Shown here piece after piece: positions 1-10,692 of a DNA stretch of 64,000 nt. The stretch lies in assembly GCA_029882215.1 (NCBI GenBank), contig JAOULC010000002.1, forward strand, positions 111,005 through 175,004, given 5' to 3'. This stretch comes from Gammaproteobacteria bacterium (GTDB taxonomy: Bacteria > Pseudomonadota > Gammaproteobacteria > SZUA-229). Position numbers and translations under genes: made by a program. The notes under the pieces were generated by a model that searched no databases, was not told the DNA's origin, and saw nothing but the letters and a program-made list of their open reading frames with translations. Within the stretch, counting starts at the first letter, position 1. The number at the start of each line of letters is the position of its first letter.

Positions 1-456
1 GCAAGTGATATGAGAGCAGCGTTTGAGCTGGCCAGCAAATGTGACAGTGAAGTGCTAGTAGAAAAGTGGATTGACGGAGAAGAATATACAGCATCAATTC
101 TTAACAGACAGGTTCTGCCTTTGATACGCCTGAGAACGGCGAATAAGTTTTATGATTATGAGGCAAAATACAAATCAGATAGCACAGAGTATTTATGCCC
201 GTGTGGATTATCAGAGGAAAAAGAACAGGAAATGACCGGTATCGCGTTGACTGCATTTGATGCAATATCTGCGTCTGGCTGGGGACGAATTGATTTTATG
301 CTCGATGAGCAACAGCGGCCGTGGTTAATAGAAGCGAATACCGTGCCCGGAATGACGGATCATAGTCTGGTGCCCATGGCGGCAAAGCAGGCCGGATATA
401 GCTTTGAAAATTTGGTTGTTGAAATTCTGAAGACATCACTGGATGAGAATGTTTAG
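1..456 (+). CDS. ddlB: D-alanine--D-alanine ligase, C-terminal part (5' end outside window)
   Basis: Cytoplasmic ATP-grasp enzyme that joins two D-Ala residues for the peptidoglycan stem peptide. The reading frame is open from base 1, so the gene is cut by the window edge and the true start lies upstream; the ATG at 10 is internal. The visible 151 residues are the C-terminal ATP-grasp half. They include GRIDFMLDE and the metal/ligand segment IEANTVPGMTDHSLVPM, which is strongly conserved in DdlB. It is followed by ftsQ with a 14-base overlap, the usual order at the end of the dcw cell-wall cluster. Identification is secure; only the N-terminal part is missing. Confidence 0.95.
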   Translation, partial: ASDMRAAFELASKCDSEVLVEKWIDGEEYTASILNRQVLPLIRLRTANKFYDYEAKYKSDSTEYLCPCGLSEEKEQEMTGIALTAFDAISASGWGRIDFMLDEQQRPWLIEANTVPGMTDHSLVPMAAKQAGYSFENLVVEILKTSLDENV

Positions 457-1303
457 AAAAAATAAAAACAAGAAACATGTTTCAGCTGTTAAGAAAAATA
501 CACAGTCTGAAAAGTCATTGCGAGGAATTATTATAGCAAAGGCTTTCTTGTTGCTACTGGTTGTTGCAGCAGGATATGCAGTAACGCAATGGTACAGTAC
601 AGCTCATCTTTTTACTGTGAAACAGGTTCGTATTGAGGGGGAGTTCAATTACATCAGTAAAAGCCAGATTAAAGAAAGAATATCCGGTCACTCCGTAGGT
701 GGGTTTTTTGATCTGGATATTGTTGCCTTACGGAATGAACTTGTGCAGATGCAATGGGTCGGTGACGCCTATATTAGAAGAGAGTGGCCTGATTCGGTTG
801 TTATCCGGGTTGTTGAAAAAAAACCTGTCGCCAAATGGAATGCTAGTGGTGTGCTAACGGCGAACGGAGATCTTTTTTATCCGGATGGCTCGGCGAAAAA
901 ACTAGAGCTGGTTCAGTTAAACGGGCCACAGGGACGGCACGGTTATGTATTATCTGAATTTAATAAAATGCAGTCTCTGCTGCATCTGGCTGAGATCAAA
1001 GTCAGTCGTCTTTCTCAAAATGAAAGACGTTCGTGGCAGATGACTATAGGTGATATGACGATACATTTGGGTCGAAAAAATATTTACAAAAAGATAGAAA
1101 ATCTGGCGGCTGTTTATACAAAATTAATTAAACCAGAAGCTGATGCGATAAGGCAAATTGACTTCCGTTATACCAATGGCTTTGCAGTTAACTGGAAAAA
1201 TAAAGATGTAACAAGTAAAAAATTTGAATATTTACGCGTGACTGAGATGAATCAATTTAAAACTGGAAGTGTTTTTTTGGTAGGGGCGACGAATAATGTC
1301 TAA
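443..1303 (+). CDS. ftsQ: Cell division protein FtsQ
   Basis: Bitopic inner-membrane divisome protein that links early cytoplasmic and late periplasmic division proteins through FtsB and FtsL. The 286-residue product has a basic cytoplasmic tail, one membrane segment at about residues 29-48, a POTRA domain from about residue 54 (FTVKQVRIEGEFNYIS) and a beta domain ending near residue 270. It starts inside the end of ddlB; a second ATG two codons later at 449 is equally possible. It overlaps ftsA by 8 bases, so translation of ddlB, ftsQ and ftsA is probably coupled. Length and position in the dcw cluster are standard. Confidence 0.93.
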   Translation: MRMFRKNKNKKHVSAVKKNTQSEKSLRGIIIAKAFLLLLVVAAGYAVTQWYSTAHLFTVKQVRIEGEFNYISKSQIKERISGHSVGGFFDLDIVALRNELVQMQWVGDAYIRREWPDSVVIRVVEKKPVAKWNASGVLTANGDLFYPDGSAKKLELVQLNGPQGRHGYVLSEFNKMQSLLHLAEIKVSRLSQNERRSWQMTIGDMTIHLGRKNIYKKIENLAAVYTKLIKPEADAIRQIDFRYTNGFAVNWKNKDVTSKKFEYLRVTEMNQFKTGSVFLVGATNNV

Positions 1304-2537
1304 GAGATCAGAAAAAAATATGATTGTAGGACTGGATATTGGAACATCCAAAATTGTTGCTATCGTTGGGGAATATGATCCGTCTGTTGACGGTAGCGTC
1401 GAGATAATAGGAATCGGTTCTCATCCATCACGCGGACTGAAGAAAGGTGTGGTTGTTAATATTGAGTCGACAGTTCAATCCATTCAGCGGGCAATTGAAG
1501 AGGCGGAGCTGATGGCCGGGTGTCAGATAAATTCTGTCTATGCCGGGATAGCGGGCAGCCATATTAAAAGTCTGAATTCACACGGTATTGTGGCGATTAA
1601 AGATCGCGAAGTAACAACCGGTGACCTAGATCGAGTTATTGATGCAGCAAGAGCAGTTGCTATTCCGGCTGATCAGAGAGTACTTCATATTCTGCCGCAG
1701 GAATTTATTATCGATAAACAGGAAGGGATTCGAGAACCTATTGGTATGTCTGGAGTCAGGCTTGAGGCTAAAGTTCACCTGGTAACCGGGGCGGTTGGTG
1801 CTGCACAAAATATTATTAAGTGTGTAAGGCGCTGCGGTTTAGAAGTTGATGACATTATTCTTGAGCAGCTGGCATCCAGTTACTCAATATTGACTGATGA
1901 TGAAAAAGAACTGGGTGTTTGTATTGTTGATATTGGCGGTGGTACAACCGATATTGCTGTATTTACAGACGGTGCTATCAGGCATACAGCCGTGATACCT
2001 ATAGCTGGTGATCAGGTTACAAATGATATAGCAGTAGCGCTTAGAACTCCGACACAAAATGCCGAGGAAATTAAAATCAAATACGCTTGTGCACTACGCC
2101 AGCTGGCAAACCCGGACGAAACTATCGAGGTCCCGAGTGTTGGCGAGCGTGCGGCGCGGCAATTATCACGTCAGACGTTGGCAGAAGTTGTTGAACCCAG
2201 ATATGAAGAGTTGCTGCAGTTAGTGCATGCCGAGCTGAGGAAAAGTGGCTTTGAAGAATTGATTGCAGCAGGTCTGGTCATGACTGGAGGTAGCTCAAAA
2301 ATGGATGGGGTTGTAGAACTGGCAGAAGAAATATTTCATATGCCAGTGAGACTGGGCTACCCGCAATATGTTACCGGGTTATCTGATGTAGTGAGGAATC
2401 CGATTTATGCAACGGGTGTCGGCTTGTTGTTATTCGGCAGACATAATCGTGATAGCGGTGAGAGAAGATTTAGTGAAGATTCGGGAATTAAATCAGTCTG
2501 GAGCAGAATGAAAACATGGTTCCAGGGCAACTTTTAA
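1296..2537 (+). CDS. ftsA: Cell division protein FtsA
   Basis: Actin-like ATPase that tethers FtsZ filaments to the inner membrane and recruits later division proteins. The 413-residue product has the phosphate-1 motif GLDIGTSKIVAIVGE near the N-terminus, the phosphate-2 motif CIVDIGGGTTDIAVF at about residue 209 and the adenosine motif VMTGGSSKMDG near 330. It ends in an amphipathic helix (SRMKTWFQGNF) typical of the membrane-targeting tail. It overlaps ftsQ by 8 bases and is followed by ftsZ after a 48-base gap. Full length and apparently normal. Confidence 0.97.
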   Translation: MSKRSEKNMIVGLDIGTSKIVAIVGEYDPSVDGSVEIIGIGSHPSRGLKKGVVVNIESTVQSIQRAIEEAELMAGCQINSVYAGIAGSHIKSLNSHGIVAIKDREVTTGDLDRVIDAARAVAIPADQRVLHILPQEFIIDKQEGIREPIGMSGVRLEAKVHLVTGAVGAAQNIIKCVRRCGLEVDDIILEQLASSYSILTDDEKELGVCIVDIGGGTTDIAVFTDGAIRHTAVIPIAGDQVTNDIAVALRTPTQNAEEIKIKYACALRQLANPDETIEVPSVGERAARQLSRQTLAEVVEPRYEELLQLVHAELRKSGFEELIAAGLVMTGGSSKMDGVVELAEEIFHMPVRLGYPQYVTGLSDVVRNPIYATGVGLLLFGRHNRDSGERRFSEDSGIKSVWSRMKTWFQGNF

Positions 2538-2585
2538 CAAATTTGAAATAAACATAAAAGATTCGTGGCGACGAGGAGTAGTAAA

Positions 2586-3722
2586 ATGTTTGAATTAATC
2601 GATTCAGTCAATCCAGGGGCAACCATCAAGGTTATCGGAGTTGGTGGCGGTGGTAGTAATGCTGTTATGCACATGGTGGAAAGTGGAATTGATGGCGTGG
2701 AGTTTATCTGCGCCAATACAGATTCTCAGGCTCTGCACAGTGCCAGTGGTGTTATGACATTACAGATAGGTAGCAATATAACAAAGGGGCTGGGAGCTGG
2801 TGCAAATCCAGAAGTTGGACGTCATGCCGCACTTGAAGACAGAGAAAGGATTCAGGAAGCGATTAATGGTTCAGATATGGTGTTTATCACGGCTGGGATG
2901 GGCGGTGGTACAGGTACTGGCGCAGCGCCTATTGTTGCTCAGATTGCGCGTGAAATGGGGATACTGGTTGTTGGTGTTGTAACAAAACCATTTGGATTTG
3001 AAGGCTCAGGTCGTATGAAAATTGCCGCGAGCGGTGCTGAAGAATTGAGTAAACATGTTGATTCACTAATAACCATTCCAAATGATAAATTACTAAGTGT
3101 CTTTGGTCGTGATTTTGACTTAATGAATGCATTTAAAGGTGCAAATGATGTTTTGCACGGGGCAGTACAGGGTATAACTGAGCTGATTACCAGACCGGGT
3201 GTTATTAACGTGGATTTCGCCGATGTTAAAACAGTGATGTCGCAAATGGGTCAGGGTATGATGGGAAGTGGTCGGGCAACGGGAGAAAACCGCGCCAAGC
3301 ATGCTGCCGAAGCCGCTATCGCGAGTCCGCTACTGGAAGATATTAATCTGGCTGGCGCAAAAGGGATATTAGTCAATGTAACTGGGCGCGATTTAACATT
3401 GGGTGAGTTTCAGGATATTGGTGACATCATTTCATCGTTCTCTTCTGAGGATGCAACAGTGGTCATGGGTACAGCTGTTGATGAAGAAATGGGCGATGAG
3501 CTGAGAGTGACTGTCGTTGCTACAGGACTGGCAGGCGCAAAGCCGGCAATTAATAAAGTTAAAATCGTACCGAGGAATTCGGATGGAAATGTAAACTATG
3601 ATGCGCTAAATGCACCAGCTATTTCGCGTAGACAGGCGGTTGGAAGGGGTGTCGAATTGCCAGATCATTATGATGGAGAGATATTAGATATACCTGCATT
3701 TTTAAGAAAACAAGCGGATTAG
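2586..3722 (+). CDS. ftsZ: Cell division GTPase FtsZ
   Basis: Tubulin-like GTPase that forms the cytoplasmic Z-ring. The ATG at 2586 is chosen because GAGGAG lies at 2573-2578 with 7-base spacing and the product then begins MFELIDS, like other FtsZ proteins; an in-frame GTG at 2565 would add seven residues without a better ribosome site. The product is 378 residues. GVGGGGSNAV and the tubulin signature GGGTGTGAAP bind GTP, and NPDEDP-region equivalents follow. The C-terminal peptide DIPAFLRKQAD is the conserved site that binds FtsA and ZipA. It is the last gene of the division cluster here. Confidence 0.97.
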   Translation: MFELIDSVNPGATIKVIGVGGGGSNAVMHMVESGIDGVEFICANTDSQALHSASGVMTLQIGSNITKGLGAGANPEVGRHAALEDRERIQEAINGSDMVFITAGMGGGTGTGAAPIVAQIAREMGILVVGVVTKPFGFEGSGRMKIAASGAEELSKHVDSLITIPNDKLLSVFGRDFDLMNAFKGANDVLHGAVQGITELITRPGVINVDFADVKTVMSQMGQGMMGSGRATGENRAKHAAEAAIASPLLEDINLAGAKGILVNVTGRDLTLGEFQDIGDIISSFSSEDATVVMGTAVDEEMGDELRVTVVATGLAGAKPAINKVKIVPRNSDGNVNYDALNAPAISRRQAVGRGVELPDHYDGEILDIPAFLRKQAD

Positions 3723-4020
3723 TCCTAACTGTTTGATTCTTATATGATTGTTTGCGTGACTGAGGGTTAGATATTGTCATTTTAAGTAAATTAGCTGTGG
3801 CCAATTACAGACTATATATTGTGAAATAAGTCAGGTATGATGCAATGTTCAGAATAAGCCTTGGGGTAAGCAGGGTTTATTGGGTCGCAAAGCGACCTGT
3901 CTTATGCGACGAAGCGAATCATAGCACTGATTAAGTGCTTGATAGAATGCAGATTTTTTATGTGGTTGTGTCATAATTGCTACATAACATTTTAATTTGA
4001 TTGGTTGGAGTAAGTTACTA
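3723..4020 (+). other. ftsZ-lpxC intergenic region with a small hairpin
   Basis: No convincing gene lies in these roughly 300 bases. A perfect 6-bp stem with a 3-base loop (GGTCGC-AAA-GCGACC) sits at 3883-3897. It has no T-run, so it is not a clear terminator. GGAG at about 4007-4010 is the ribosome site for lpxC. The region probably contains the lpxC promoter, but no -35/-10 pair is clear enough to call. Confidence 0.4.
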
Positions 4021-4935
4021 GTGATAAAACAGCGGACTTTAAAGAATGTAATTCGTGCGACAGGCATTGGTTTACATACGGGCGAAAAAGTTTATTTAAC
4101 GCTGCGCCCAGCAGCACCCGAAACAGGTGTTGTTTTTAGACGTATTGACCTTGATCAACCGGTCGAAATTTGTGCAACAGCAGAAAACGTAGGTGACACC
4201 ACACTATCAACAACACTGTCTAATGGTGATGTTAAAGTATCGACAGTAGAGCACCTGCTTTCAGCTATGGCCGGTCTTGGCATTGATAACGCATATGTTG
4301 ATGTCAGTGCGGCAGAAGTCCCAATCATGGATGGAAGTTCTGGTCCATTCGTGTTTCTATTACAATCTGCTGGGATTGTTGAACAGGAAGCACCAAAACG
4401 ATTTATCCGTATTATCAAGCCTGTTATTGTTGAATATGAGAATAAGTGGGCTCGATTTGATCCATTTGACGGTTTTAAAGTTAAATTTAGTATTGACTTT
4501 GATCACCCCGTGTTTAAAGGCTCACCCAGTTCTGCGGAAATTGATTTTTCTACAACATCCTTTGTAAAAGAAGTGAGTCGTGCCCGAACATTTGGGTTCA
4601 TGAGTGACCTTGAAAAACTGCGTGCGCAAAATCTTGCATTAGGTGGCAGTATGGATAATGCCATCGTGGTTGATGAGTATCGGGTGCTTAATGAAGACGG
4701 CTTACGCTACGAAGACGAATTTGTAAAACATAAAATATTAGATGCGATTGGCGACCTGTATTTACTGGGGCATAGCCTGATAGGTGCATTCTCTGGTTAC
4801 CGTTCAGGTCATGCATTAAATAACAATTTAATAAAAACACTGATCGCCGATAAGACTGCCTGGGAAGAGGTGACTTTTGAAGATAGTGAGGCGGTTTCAC
4901 CTATTTCGTATGCGCAACCGGTTCAGGCTTATTGA
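4021..4935 (+). CDS. lpxC: UDP-3-O-acyl-N-acetylglucosamine deacetylase LpxC
   Basis: Zinc amidase catalysing the committed step of lipid A synthesis in the cytoplasm. The start is the GTG at 4021, giving [21 protein letters not shown], which lines up with the usual LpxC N-terminus; a TTG 24 bases upstream is rejected. At 304 residues the length matches the family. The zinc histidine is in VEHLLSAM, the other ligands are in [17 protein letters not shown], and the catalytic histidine is near [10 protein letters not shown]. It converges with dciA and the two stops overlap by 7 bases. Placement between ftsZ and dciA/secA matches pseudomonad gene order. Confidence 0.97.
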   Translation: MIKQRTLKNVIRATGIGLHTGEKVYLTLRPAAPETGVVFRRIDLDQPVEICATAENVGDTTLSTTLSNGDVKVSTVEHLLSAMAGLGIDNAYVDVSAAEVPIMDGSSGPFVFLLQSAGIVEQEAPKRFIRIIKPVIVEYENKWARFDPFDGFKVKFSIDFDHPVFKGSPSSAEIDFSTTSFVKEVSRARTFGFMSDLEKLRAQNLALGGSMDNAIVVDEYRVLNEDGLRYEDEFVKHKILDAIGDLYLLGHSLIGAFSGYRSGHALNNNLIKTLIADKTAWEEVTFEDSEAVSPISYAQPVQAY

Positions 4936-5348
4936 TCGGCGTTCTTAGACAGACGAAGCAGCGATTTTTTAAGTTCTTCGTCTTCAATGGTGCCGGCAGT
5001 TTGACGGATTAAAGCGGCCGATTGATTTGACAGGCAAGGCTGGTGTCTTTTAGGTTTTGCTCGGGGTTTAACGGGCTGCTGAAATTTTATTTTGAAGGCG
5101 TTGACAGGAAAGTCCAACTCACTGTTTAGGCTGTTGCAGATTGTTTTGTGCTGTGTTCGTAAGCGAGCAGCCCAAACTGGCGAATCGACGATCAAAGTGA
5201 GCTCTTGATCGTTTTGGTTATAGTTGGTCGCCTTAATATGTGAACGTGATGCTTCGGGTAGTAAGGGAAGTATGGTAGTGTTTAGTTTTTCAAGTAGCAG
5301 CTTTTTGTCTGTTACTCTAGAGTCTAGAAACTGGTCAATTGATCGCAT
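4929..5348 (-). CDS. dciA: DciA-type helicase-loading protein (DUF721)
   Basis: Small basic protein of the DUF721/DciA family, the ancestral factor that helps load the replicative helicase DnaB in bacteria lacking DnaC or DnaI. The 139-residue product has the N-terminal DUF721 core with [17 protein letters not shown], the family hallmark, at about residues 50-66. A basic, probably flexible linker and a helical tail follow. The gene lies between lpxC and the M23 peptidase/secA pair, where PA4405 dciA lies in Pseudomonas, but is transcribed against lpxC. Its presence predicts that this organism loads DnaB without DnaC. Confidence 0.85.
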   Translation of the reverse strand: MRSIDQFLDSRVTDKKLLLEKLNTTILPLLPEASRSHIKATNYNQNDQELTLIVDSPVWAARLRTQHKTICNSLNSELDFPVNAFKIKFQQPVKPRAKPKRHQPCLSNQSAALIRQTAGTIEDEELKKSLLRLSKNADQ

Positions 5349-5425
5349 ATTTGAGAATTATTAGACTAGAAAGCTTAATTTTATAAGAAAAGATCTATAA
5401 ATGCAGTGTTATTAAGAAATCATAT

Positions 5426-6334
5426 ATGAATATTATATTATTGACAAAATATCGTGGACGTCCTTGCAGGGTTCAAATTGATCACCCTTTTCAATTGTCT
5501 TTACTCAGTGTGTTTTTACTCATGGTAATGGGTGTGGCTGGATTTATCGGCTATAAAACCGGAATTACTGCTAAAAATGATAATCAAGTAACAGCAATTT
5601 ATGATCAACTGATGCAACAAAGAGAAGAAATTGGTGAAGCCAAGTTAAATACTCAGGCTGAGCTAGATGCATTGGTTCGTCGTTCCGGTCAGTTACAGGC
5701 ACACGTCATTCGTTTGAATGCACTGGGTCAGAAAGTAATGAAGCTGGCAAAAATGGATCCTGATGAGTTTGATTTCTCAAACCCACCGGCATTAGGCGGC
5801 CCTATAGAAGGTGAAACCGATACTCGCATTCGTTTTGATGGTGTTATTGATGATATGTTTACTGTTTTAAATGACCGTGAGCAGCAATTAACCGTTTTAG
5901 AGAGTGTGCTAATGACGACTCATATGGCTGAAGAAACTTCGCCAGAAGGTAGACCGATTAAACGCGGCTGGATATCTTCCTTTTTTGGTATGCGTACCAA
6001 CCCTTTTTCGGGTAAGTCTGAAATGCATAAAGGAATGGATTTTGCCGGTAAAATGGGCAGTAAGGTTTATGCTGTGGCTGGCGGTGTCGTGACCTGGTCT
6101 GGACCACGGTATGGTTATGGCAATCTGGTAGAAATAAGTCATGGTAATGGCTATGTCACAAGATACGGACATAATGCGAGTAATCTTGCTACTGTTGGTG
6201 AAGCGGTTAAAAAAGGTCAGGTTATTTCACTGATGGGTTCGACAGGAAGATCAACGGGGCCTCACGTTCATTTTGAAGTTCTTAAAAAAGGTGTACGTGT
6301 CGATCCTTTGAAGTTTGTTCAGGCTCGTAACTAA
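5426..6334 (+). CDS. Membrane-anchored M23 family peptidoglycan endopeptidase
   Basis: Predicted periplasmic zinc endopeptidase that cleaves peptidoglycan cross-links. The 302-residue product has a short cytoplasmic N-terminus, one membrane segment at about residues 26-48, a coiled-coil stretch at about 60-115 and a C-terminal LytM/M23 domain. The zinc and catalytic motifs look intact: HKGMD, then YGH, then HVHFE. An active enzyme is therefore more likely than a degenerate EnvC/NlpD-type activator. It is divergent from dciA and upstream of secA, as in Pseudomonas (PA4404 position). Confidence 0.88.
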   Translation: MNIILLTKYRGRPCRVQIDHPFQLSLLSVFLLMVMGVAGFIGYKTGITAKNDNQVTAIYDQLMQQREEIGEAKLNTQAELDALVRRSGQLQAHVIRLNALGQKVMKLAKMDPDEFDFSNPPALGGPIEGETDTRIRFDGVIDDMFTVLNDREQQLTVLESVLMTTHMAEETSPEGRPIKRGWISSFFGMRTNPFSGKSEMHKGMDFAGKMGSKVYAVAGGVVTWSGPRYGYGNLVEISHGNGYVTRYGHNASNLATVGEAVKKGQVISLMGSTGRSTGPHVHFEVLKKGVRVDPLKFVQARN

Positions 6335-6348
6335 CTTTAAATCAAATC

Positions 6349-6370
6349 AAAGGTATCGTCTGATACCTTT
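6349..6370 (+). terminator. Terminator-like hairpin after M23 peptidase gene
   Basis: Perfect 9-bp stem AAAGGTATC / GATACCTTT with the 4-base loop GTCT, starting 15 bases after the stop. The T-run is short (CCTTTATTG), so termination may be partial. Confidence 0.6.
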
Positions 6371-6762
6371 ATTGCCTCTTTGTACTTATATACCTGCTTT
6401 TTGTCATAATTCCTGCTTTTAGCAAGCAACTGGTTTCTTTTTATCTTATCCTTACGCTCTATTTCAGGCATAATAAGCATGGTTTGAAAAGTGCTGTTTA
6501 GCTGGCTGTAAATTACCTTATTAAGGCTCAAAGAAAGGCTCAAAGATAACGGAAATTACTGTGCGGCTCCCTAATACTATGTGCACTTTTAAGATCAAAA
6601 ACTTATGTTGCTGAGCCCTCTATACTGCAAGGCTCATGAAAGTTTTTGACTGGAATTCGTTCACGTTTTACAGATCAGTTATTATTTGGGGTTGTTTTCG
6701 CCAATACAGCGCTCAATATTGAATAGCGTTAACACAAAAATTTAAAATTTAAGGGTATTTCA
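6371..6762 (+). other. Upstream region of secA, no gene called
   Basis: About 390 bases between the hairpin and secA. It contains an 11-bp tandem duplication (AAGGCTCAAAG twice, about 6523-6545) and a 6-bp inverted repeat TGAGCC...GGCTCA at about 6612-6636. A possible -35 box TTGACT is at about 6646. No SecM-like leader peptide was found. The only open frame, on the - strand at 6337-6543, needs a TTG start and shows no family features. Confidence 0.35.
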
Positions 6763-9471
6763 ATGATAGGTAAGCTTGTACGTAAAATTATCGGAAGTCG
6801 CAATGACAGACAGGTAAAGCAATACTGGAAAATTGTTGGAAAAATAAATGCTCTTGAAAGTGGTTTTCAAAAACTATCTGATCAGGAACTTGCCGGTAAA
6901 ACGATCGAGTTCCGGGAGAGGCTGACTGCAGGTGAAACAATCGACTCATTATTACCTGAAGCATTTGCCACTGTTCGTGAGACCAGTAAACGTGTAATGG
7001 GTATGCGTCATTACGATGTACAGCTGATTGGTGCTATGGTCCTGAATGATGGAAAAATTTCAGAGATGCGCACCGGTGAAGGTAAAACTTTAGTAGCAAC
7101 ATTAACCGTATACCTAAATGCTTTGGAAGCCAAAGGTGTGCACGTTGTTACTGTTAATGATTATCTTGCGAGTCGTGATTCTGCCTGGATGGGCAAGTTA
7201 TATAGTGCATTGGGATTAAGTACCGGTGTTATTGTCAGTGGAATGGACACACTGGCGCGCAAGCAGGCTTATGCTGCAGATATTACTTATGGTACTAATA
7301 ACGAATTCGGCTTTGATTATCTTCGCGATAACATGGCTTTTACTGCTGATGAAAGAGTTCAACGAAACTTGAACTATGCCATTATTGATGAAGTTGACTC
7401 GATCTTAATCGATGAGGCCAGAACGCCGCTGATTATATCCGGACCGACTAATGATAATTCAGATCTCTATCAGGTTATGAACAGGCTTGTTCAGTTGCTT
7501 GAGAAAGGTGAAGAATCTAAAGAAGAAGGCGGCGAACCGACAGGCGACTTTACTGTTGATGAAAAGTCGAAACAGATTCACCTGACCGAACAAGGCCATG
7601 AAAAAATTGAGCAGCTTCTTGAAAAGGAAGGCATCCTGCCCGCGAATGAAAGTCTTTACAGCGCAGCGAATATTAATCTGGTCCATTATATCAATGCAGC
7701 TATACGCGCCCATGCAATGTACCAGCTCAATGTGCATTACATTATCCAGAATAATGAAGTGATCATTGTCGATGAGTTCACAGGTCGCACAATGCCCGGG
7801 CGACGATGGTCAGAAGGGCTTCATCAGGCAGTAGAAGCTAAAGAAAATGTTGAAATTCAAAATGAAAATCAGACGCTGGCCTCGATTACCTTTCAGAATT
7901 ATTTTCGATTATATAACAAACTGTCAGGTATGACGGGCACAGCCGATACAGAGGCTTTTGAGTTTCAGTCAATTTACAATCTTGAAGTTATCATTGTGCC
8001 AACTAATGCTGAAGTGGCAAGAATTGATAATACCGATCTTGTGTATCTTACCCATGAAGAAAAATTTATGGCTATAGCAGAAGACATTAAAGACTGTGTG
8101 GCCAGAAAACAACCTGTTTTAGCAGGTACGGCATCTATTGAAGCATCAGAATTGCTGTCAAAACTATTAACTCAGTTAAAAATAAAGCATGAAGTACTAA
8201 ATGCAAAACAACATGAGCGTGAGGCACATATTATTGCACAAGCTGGTCAACCGGGCGCTGTTACGATTGCAACTAACATGGCGGGCCGCGGAACTGACAT
8301 TGTGCTTGGGGGAAATCTTGAATTTGAGATTGCTGCTGCAGGTGAAAAAGCTGATGTTGCAAAACTGACCAGTGCCTGGCAGCAGAGACATGATGCTGTT
8401 CTCGCGGCTGGTGGTTTGCATGTGATAGGTTCAGAGCGTCATGAATCTCGCCGGATTGATAATCAGTTACGTGGCCGTTCAGGTCGTCAGGGTGATGCAG
8501 GCTCGTCACGCTTCTACCTGTCTTTAAATGATGATCTGATGCGTATTTTTGCCTCTGATCGAGTTGCCGGTATGATGAAAAAGCTTGGCATGGAGCAGGG
8601 TGAGGCGATAGAGCATCCGTGGGTCAGTCGTGCGATAGAAAATGCTCAGCGAAAAGTTGAGGGACATAATTTCGATATGCGTAAGCAACTGCTTGAATAT
8701 GACGATGTGGCTAATGACCAGCGAAAAGTTGTTTATGAACAGCGAAATGAACTTATGGATCAGGATGACGTTAGCGATATCGTCAAAAATATCCGGGTAG
8801 ATATTGTCTCTAATATATACGGGGCTTACGTAGCACCCGGTAGTGTTGATGAGCTGTGGGATATCTCTGGTCTGGAAGAGGCGATTAAATCCGAATTTGG
8901 TTTGAGCCTTCCCGTTCAGCAATGGCTGGATGATGATCATGATCTGGATGAAGGCGGTCTTAAACAAAAGATACATGATGCCTTAGTACAGTCTTATGCA
9001 GAGAAGGAGAACTCAATAGGGGCGGAGGTTCTGCGCCGCTTTGAAAAGTACATTATGTTGCAGGTACTGGACAGTCACTGGAAAGATCATCTTGCTGCAA
9101 TGGATTATTTGCGCCAAAGTATCGGTTTGCGTGGCTACGCACAGAAAAATCCGAAACAGGAGTACCGTCGCGAATCGTATGAAATGTTTTCACAAATGCT
9201 AGACCAGATAAAACAGGAGGTCATATCTGTGTTATCAAAAGTACAGATTCAGACAGAGTCTGAAGTTTCTGAACTGGAAAAGAGTCAGCAGCATGATGCA
9301 AATATGGTGTTCGCGCATGATCAGATGGCTGGTGTTGTTAATGAGTCTGAACAAGAGGTAGAAGAAAAAAGCCAGCCATTTGTAAGAGACACTCAAAAAC
9401 TGGGCCGGAATGATCCGTGCTGGTGTGGTTCTGGTAAGAAATTCAAACAATGCCATGGAAAGTTAAATTAA
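6763..9471 (+). CDS. secA: Preprotein translocase ATPase SecA
   Basis: Motor ATPase that drives unfolded preproteins through SecYEG. The product is 902 residues, a normal length. Walker A is [13 protein letters not shown] at about residues 103-115, Walker B is [18 protein letters not shown], and motif VI is in [11 protein letters not shown]. The C-terminal zinc motif [14 protein letters not shown], which binds SecB and phospholipid, is intact. The start has an AAGGG ribosome site in AATTTAAGGGTATTTCAATG. argJ begins 3 bases after the stop, so the two are probably cotranscribed. Confidence 0.98.
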   Translation: MIGKLVRKIIGSRNDRQVKQYWKIVGKINALESGFQKLSDQELAGKTIEFRERLTAGETIDSLLPEAFATVRETSKRVMGMRHYDVQLIGAMVLNDGKISEMRTGEGKTLVATLTVYLNALEAKGVHVVTVNDYLASRDSAWMGKLYSALGLSTGVIVSGMDTLARKQAYAADITYGTNNEFGFDYLRDNMAFTADERVQRNLNYAIIDEVDSILIDEARTPLIISGPTNDNSDLYQVMNRLVQLLEKGEESKEEGGEPTGDFTVDEKSKQIHLTEQGHEKIEQLLEKEGILPANESLYSAANINLVHYINAAIRAHAMYQLNVHYIIQNNEVIIVDEFTGRTMPGRRWSEGLHQAVEAKENVEIQNENQTLASITFQNYFRLYNKLSGMTGTADTEAFEFQSIYNLEVIIVPTNAEVARIDNTDLVYLTHEEKFMAIAEDIKDCVARKQPVLAGTASIEASELLSKLLTQLKIKHEVLNAKQHEREAHIIAQAGQPGAVTIATNMAGRGTDIVLGGNLEFEIAAAGEKADVAKLTSAWQQRHDAVLAAGGLHVIGSERHESRRIDNQLRGRSGRQGDAGSSRFYLSLNDDLMRIFASDRVAGMMKKLGMEQGEAIEHPWVSRAIENAQRKVEGHNFDMRKQLLEYDDVANDQRKVVYEQRNELMDQDDVSDIVKNIRVDIVSNIYGAYVAPGSVDELWDISGLEEAIKSEFGLSLPVQQWLDDDHDLDEGGLKQKIHDALVQSYAEKENSIGAEVLRRFEKYIMLQVLDSHWKDHLAAMDYLRQSIGLRGYAQKNPKQEYRRESYEMFSQMLDQIKQEVISVLSKVQIQTESEVSELEKSQQHDANMVFAHDQMAGVVNESEQEVEEKSQPFVRDTQKLGRNDPCWCGSGKKFKQCHGKLN

Positions 9472-9474
9472 CAA

Positions 9475-10692
9475 ATGACTGTCAATATCTCTGAGCCGGA
9501 AAAACTATTACCGATTGATGGTATTCGGCTGGCAGCGGGTGCTGCTGGTATTAAAAAAAGCGGTGCCACTGATATCGTACTTATTGAAATATGTGAGGGT
9601 GCGAGGTGCAGTGCTGTCTTTACGCAAAATCGTTTTCGTGCTGCGCCTGTTTTAATATCAGAGAAACATATTAAGCAGGCAAGCCCAAGGTTGCTGATGA
9701 TAAATTCCGGTAATGCAAATGCCGGAACTGGCGAGTCTGGCTACCGTAATGCAGTGAAAACATGTGAGCTGGCTGCTGCGCAATTGGGCTGTTCAGTTGA
9801 AGAAGTGTTACCTTTTTCTACAGGTGTTATCGGCGAACATTTACCGGTCGAGTGTTTTTTAAATGCATTGCCGTCTATTGTTCAGTCATTGGCAAGTGAT
9901 TACTGGCTTTCTGCAGCTAAAGGAATAATGACCACTGATACCGTTGCAAAAGCAGTGTCTCGGCAAATAGAAATTGACGGTGAAGTCATCACTATCACCG
10001 GTATAGCCAAGGGCTCGGGTATGATCAAACCCAATATGGCAACAATGCTTGGTTATATTGCAACGGACGCTGCAATTGATCATGCATTGTTGTCTGACTG
10101 CCTTAAATCTTCAGTTGAGTCTTCATTTAATTCAATTACAGTGGATGGCGATACATCTACTAATGACAGTTGTGTATTGATTGCAACAGGCCGCTCAGCT
10201 GTTAGTGAAATAAATAAAAGAGATGAACGCTATGAAGTCTTCATTAAGGCCTTAAATGAAGTAATGCAGTTTCTGGCGCAGGCAATTATTCGTGATGCCG
10301 AGGGTGTCACTAAATTTGTTGAAATTACTGTTAGCAGTGCTGAGTCGTATAATGATGCGAAAACGGTGGCTTATACGGTTGCTCACTCACCGTTAGTGAA
10401 AACAGCCTTGTTTGCCAGTGACCCGAACTGGGGAAGAATACTGGCAGCAGTTGGCCGTGCAGAAGTTGATAATATCAATGTGGCAAGTCTGTCTATTTTT
10501 CTTGGGGACGTCTGTATCGTCAAAAATGGCGGCAGAGATCCTGCTTATACAGAAGAAGCAGGTCAGACTGTTATGTCTCAGGATGAAATAGCAATCACGA
10601 TTGATATGGCACAAGGAGACCAGCAAGCGACTGTCTGGACATCGGATTTGTCCTATGATTATGTCAAAATAAATGCTGAATATAGAAGTTAA
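9475..10692 (+). CDS. argJ: Bifunctional ornithine acetyltransferase / N-acetylglutamate synthase ArgJ
   Basis: Cytoplasmic enzyme of the cyclic arginine pathway. It moves the acetyl group from N-acetylornithine to glutamate and, in bifunctional forms, also makes N-acetylglutamate from acetyl-CoA. The 405-residue precursor self-cleaves before the catalytic threonine, seen in KPNMATMLGYIATDA at about residues 184-198. The C-terminal part contains FASDPNWGRILAAVG. The gene follows secA by 3 bases and overlaps the next gene by one base, the secA-argJ-mutT order known from Pseudomonas. Whether it is mono- or bifunctional cannot be told from sequence alone. Confidence 0.95.
   Translation: MTVNISEPEKLLPIDGIRLAAGAAGIKKSGATDIVLIEICEGARCSAVFTQNRFRAAPVLISEKHIKQASPRLLMINSGNANAGTGESGYRNAVKTCELAAAQLGCSVEEVLPFSTGVIGEHLPVECFLNALPSIVQSLASDYWLSAAKGIMTTDTVAKAVSRQIEIDGEVITITGIAKGSGMIKPNMATMLGYIATDAAIDHALLSDCLKSSVESSFNSITVDGDTSTNDSCVLIATGRSAVSEINKRDERYEVFIKALNEVMQFLAQAIIRDAEGVTKFVEITVSSAESYNDAKTVAYTVAHSPLVKTALFASDPNWGRILAAVGRAEVDNINVASLSIFLGDVCIVKNGGRDPAYTEEAGQTVMSQDEIAITIDMAQGDQQATVWTSDLSYDYVKINAEYRS

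Noticed and set aside
6337..6543. 68-codon - strand frame between the M23 gene and secA
   Set aside because: It needs a TTG start, runs through the terminator hairpin at 6349-6370, and has no recognisable domain or ribosome site.
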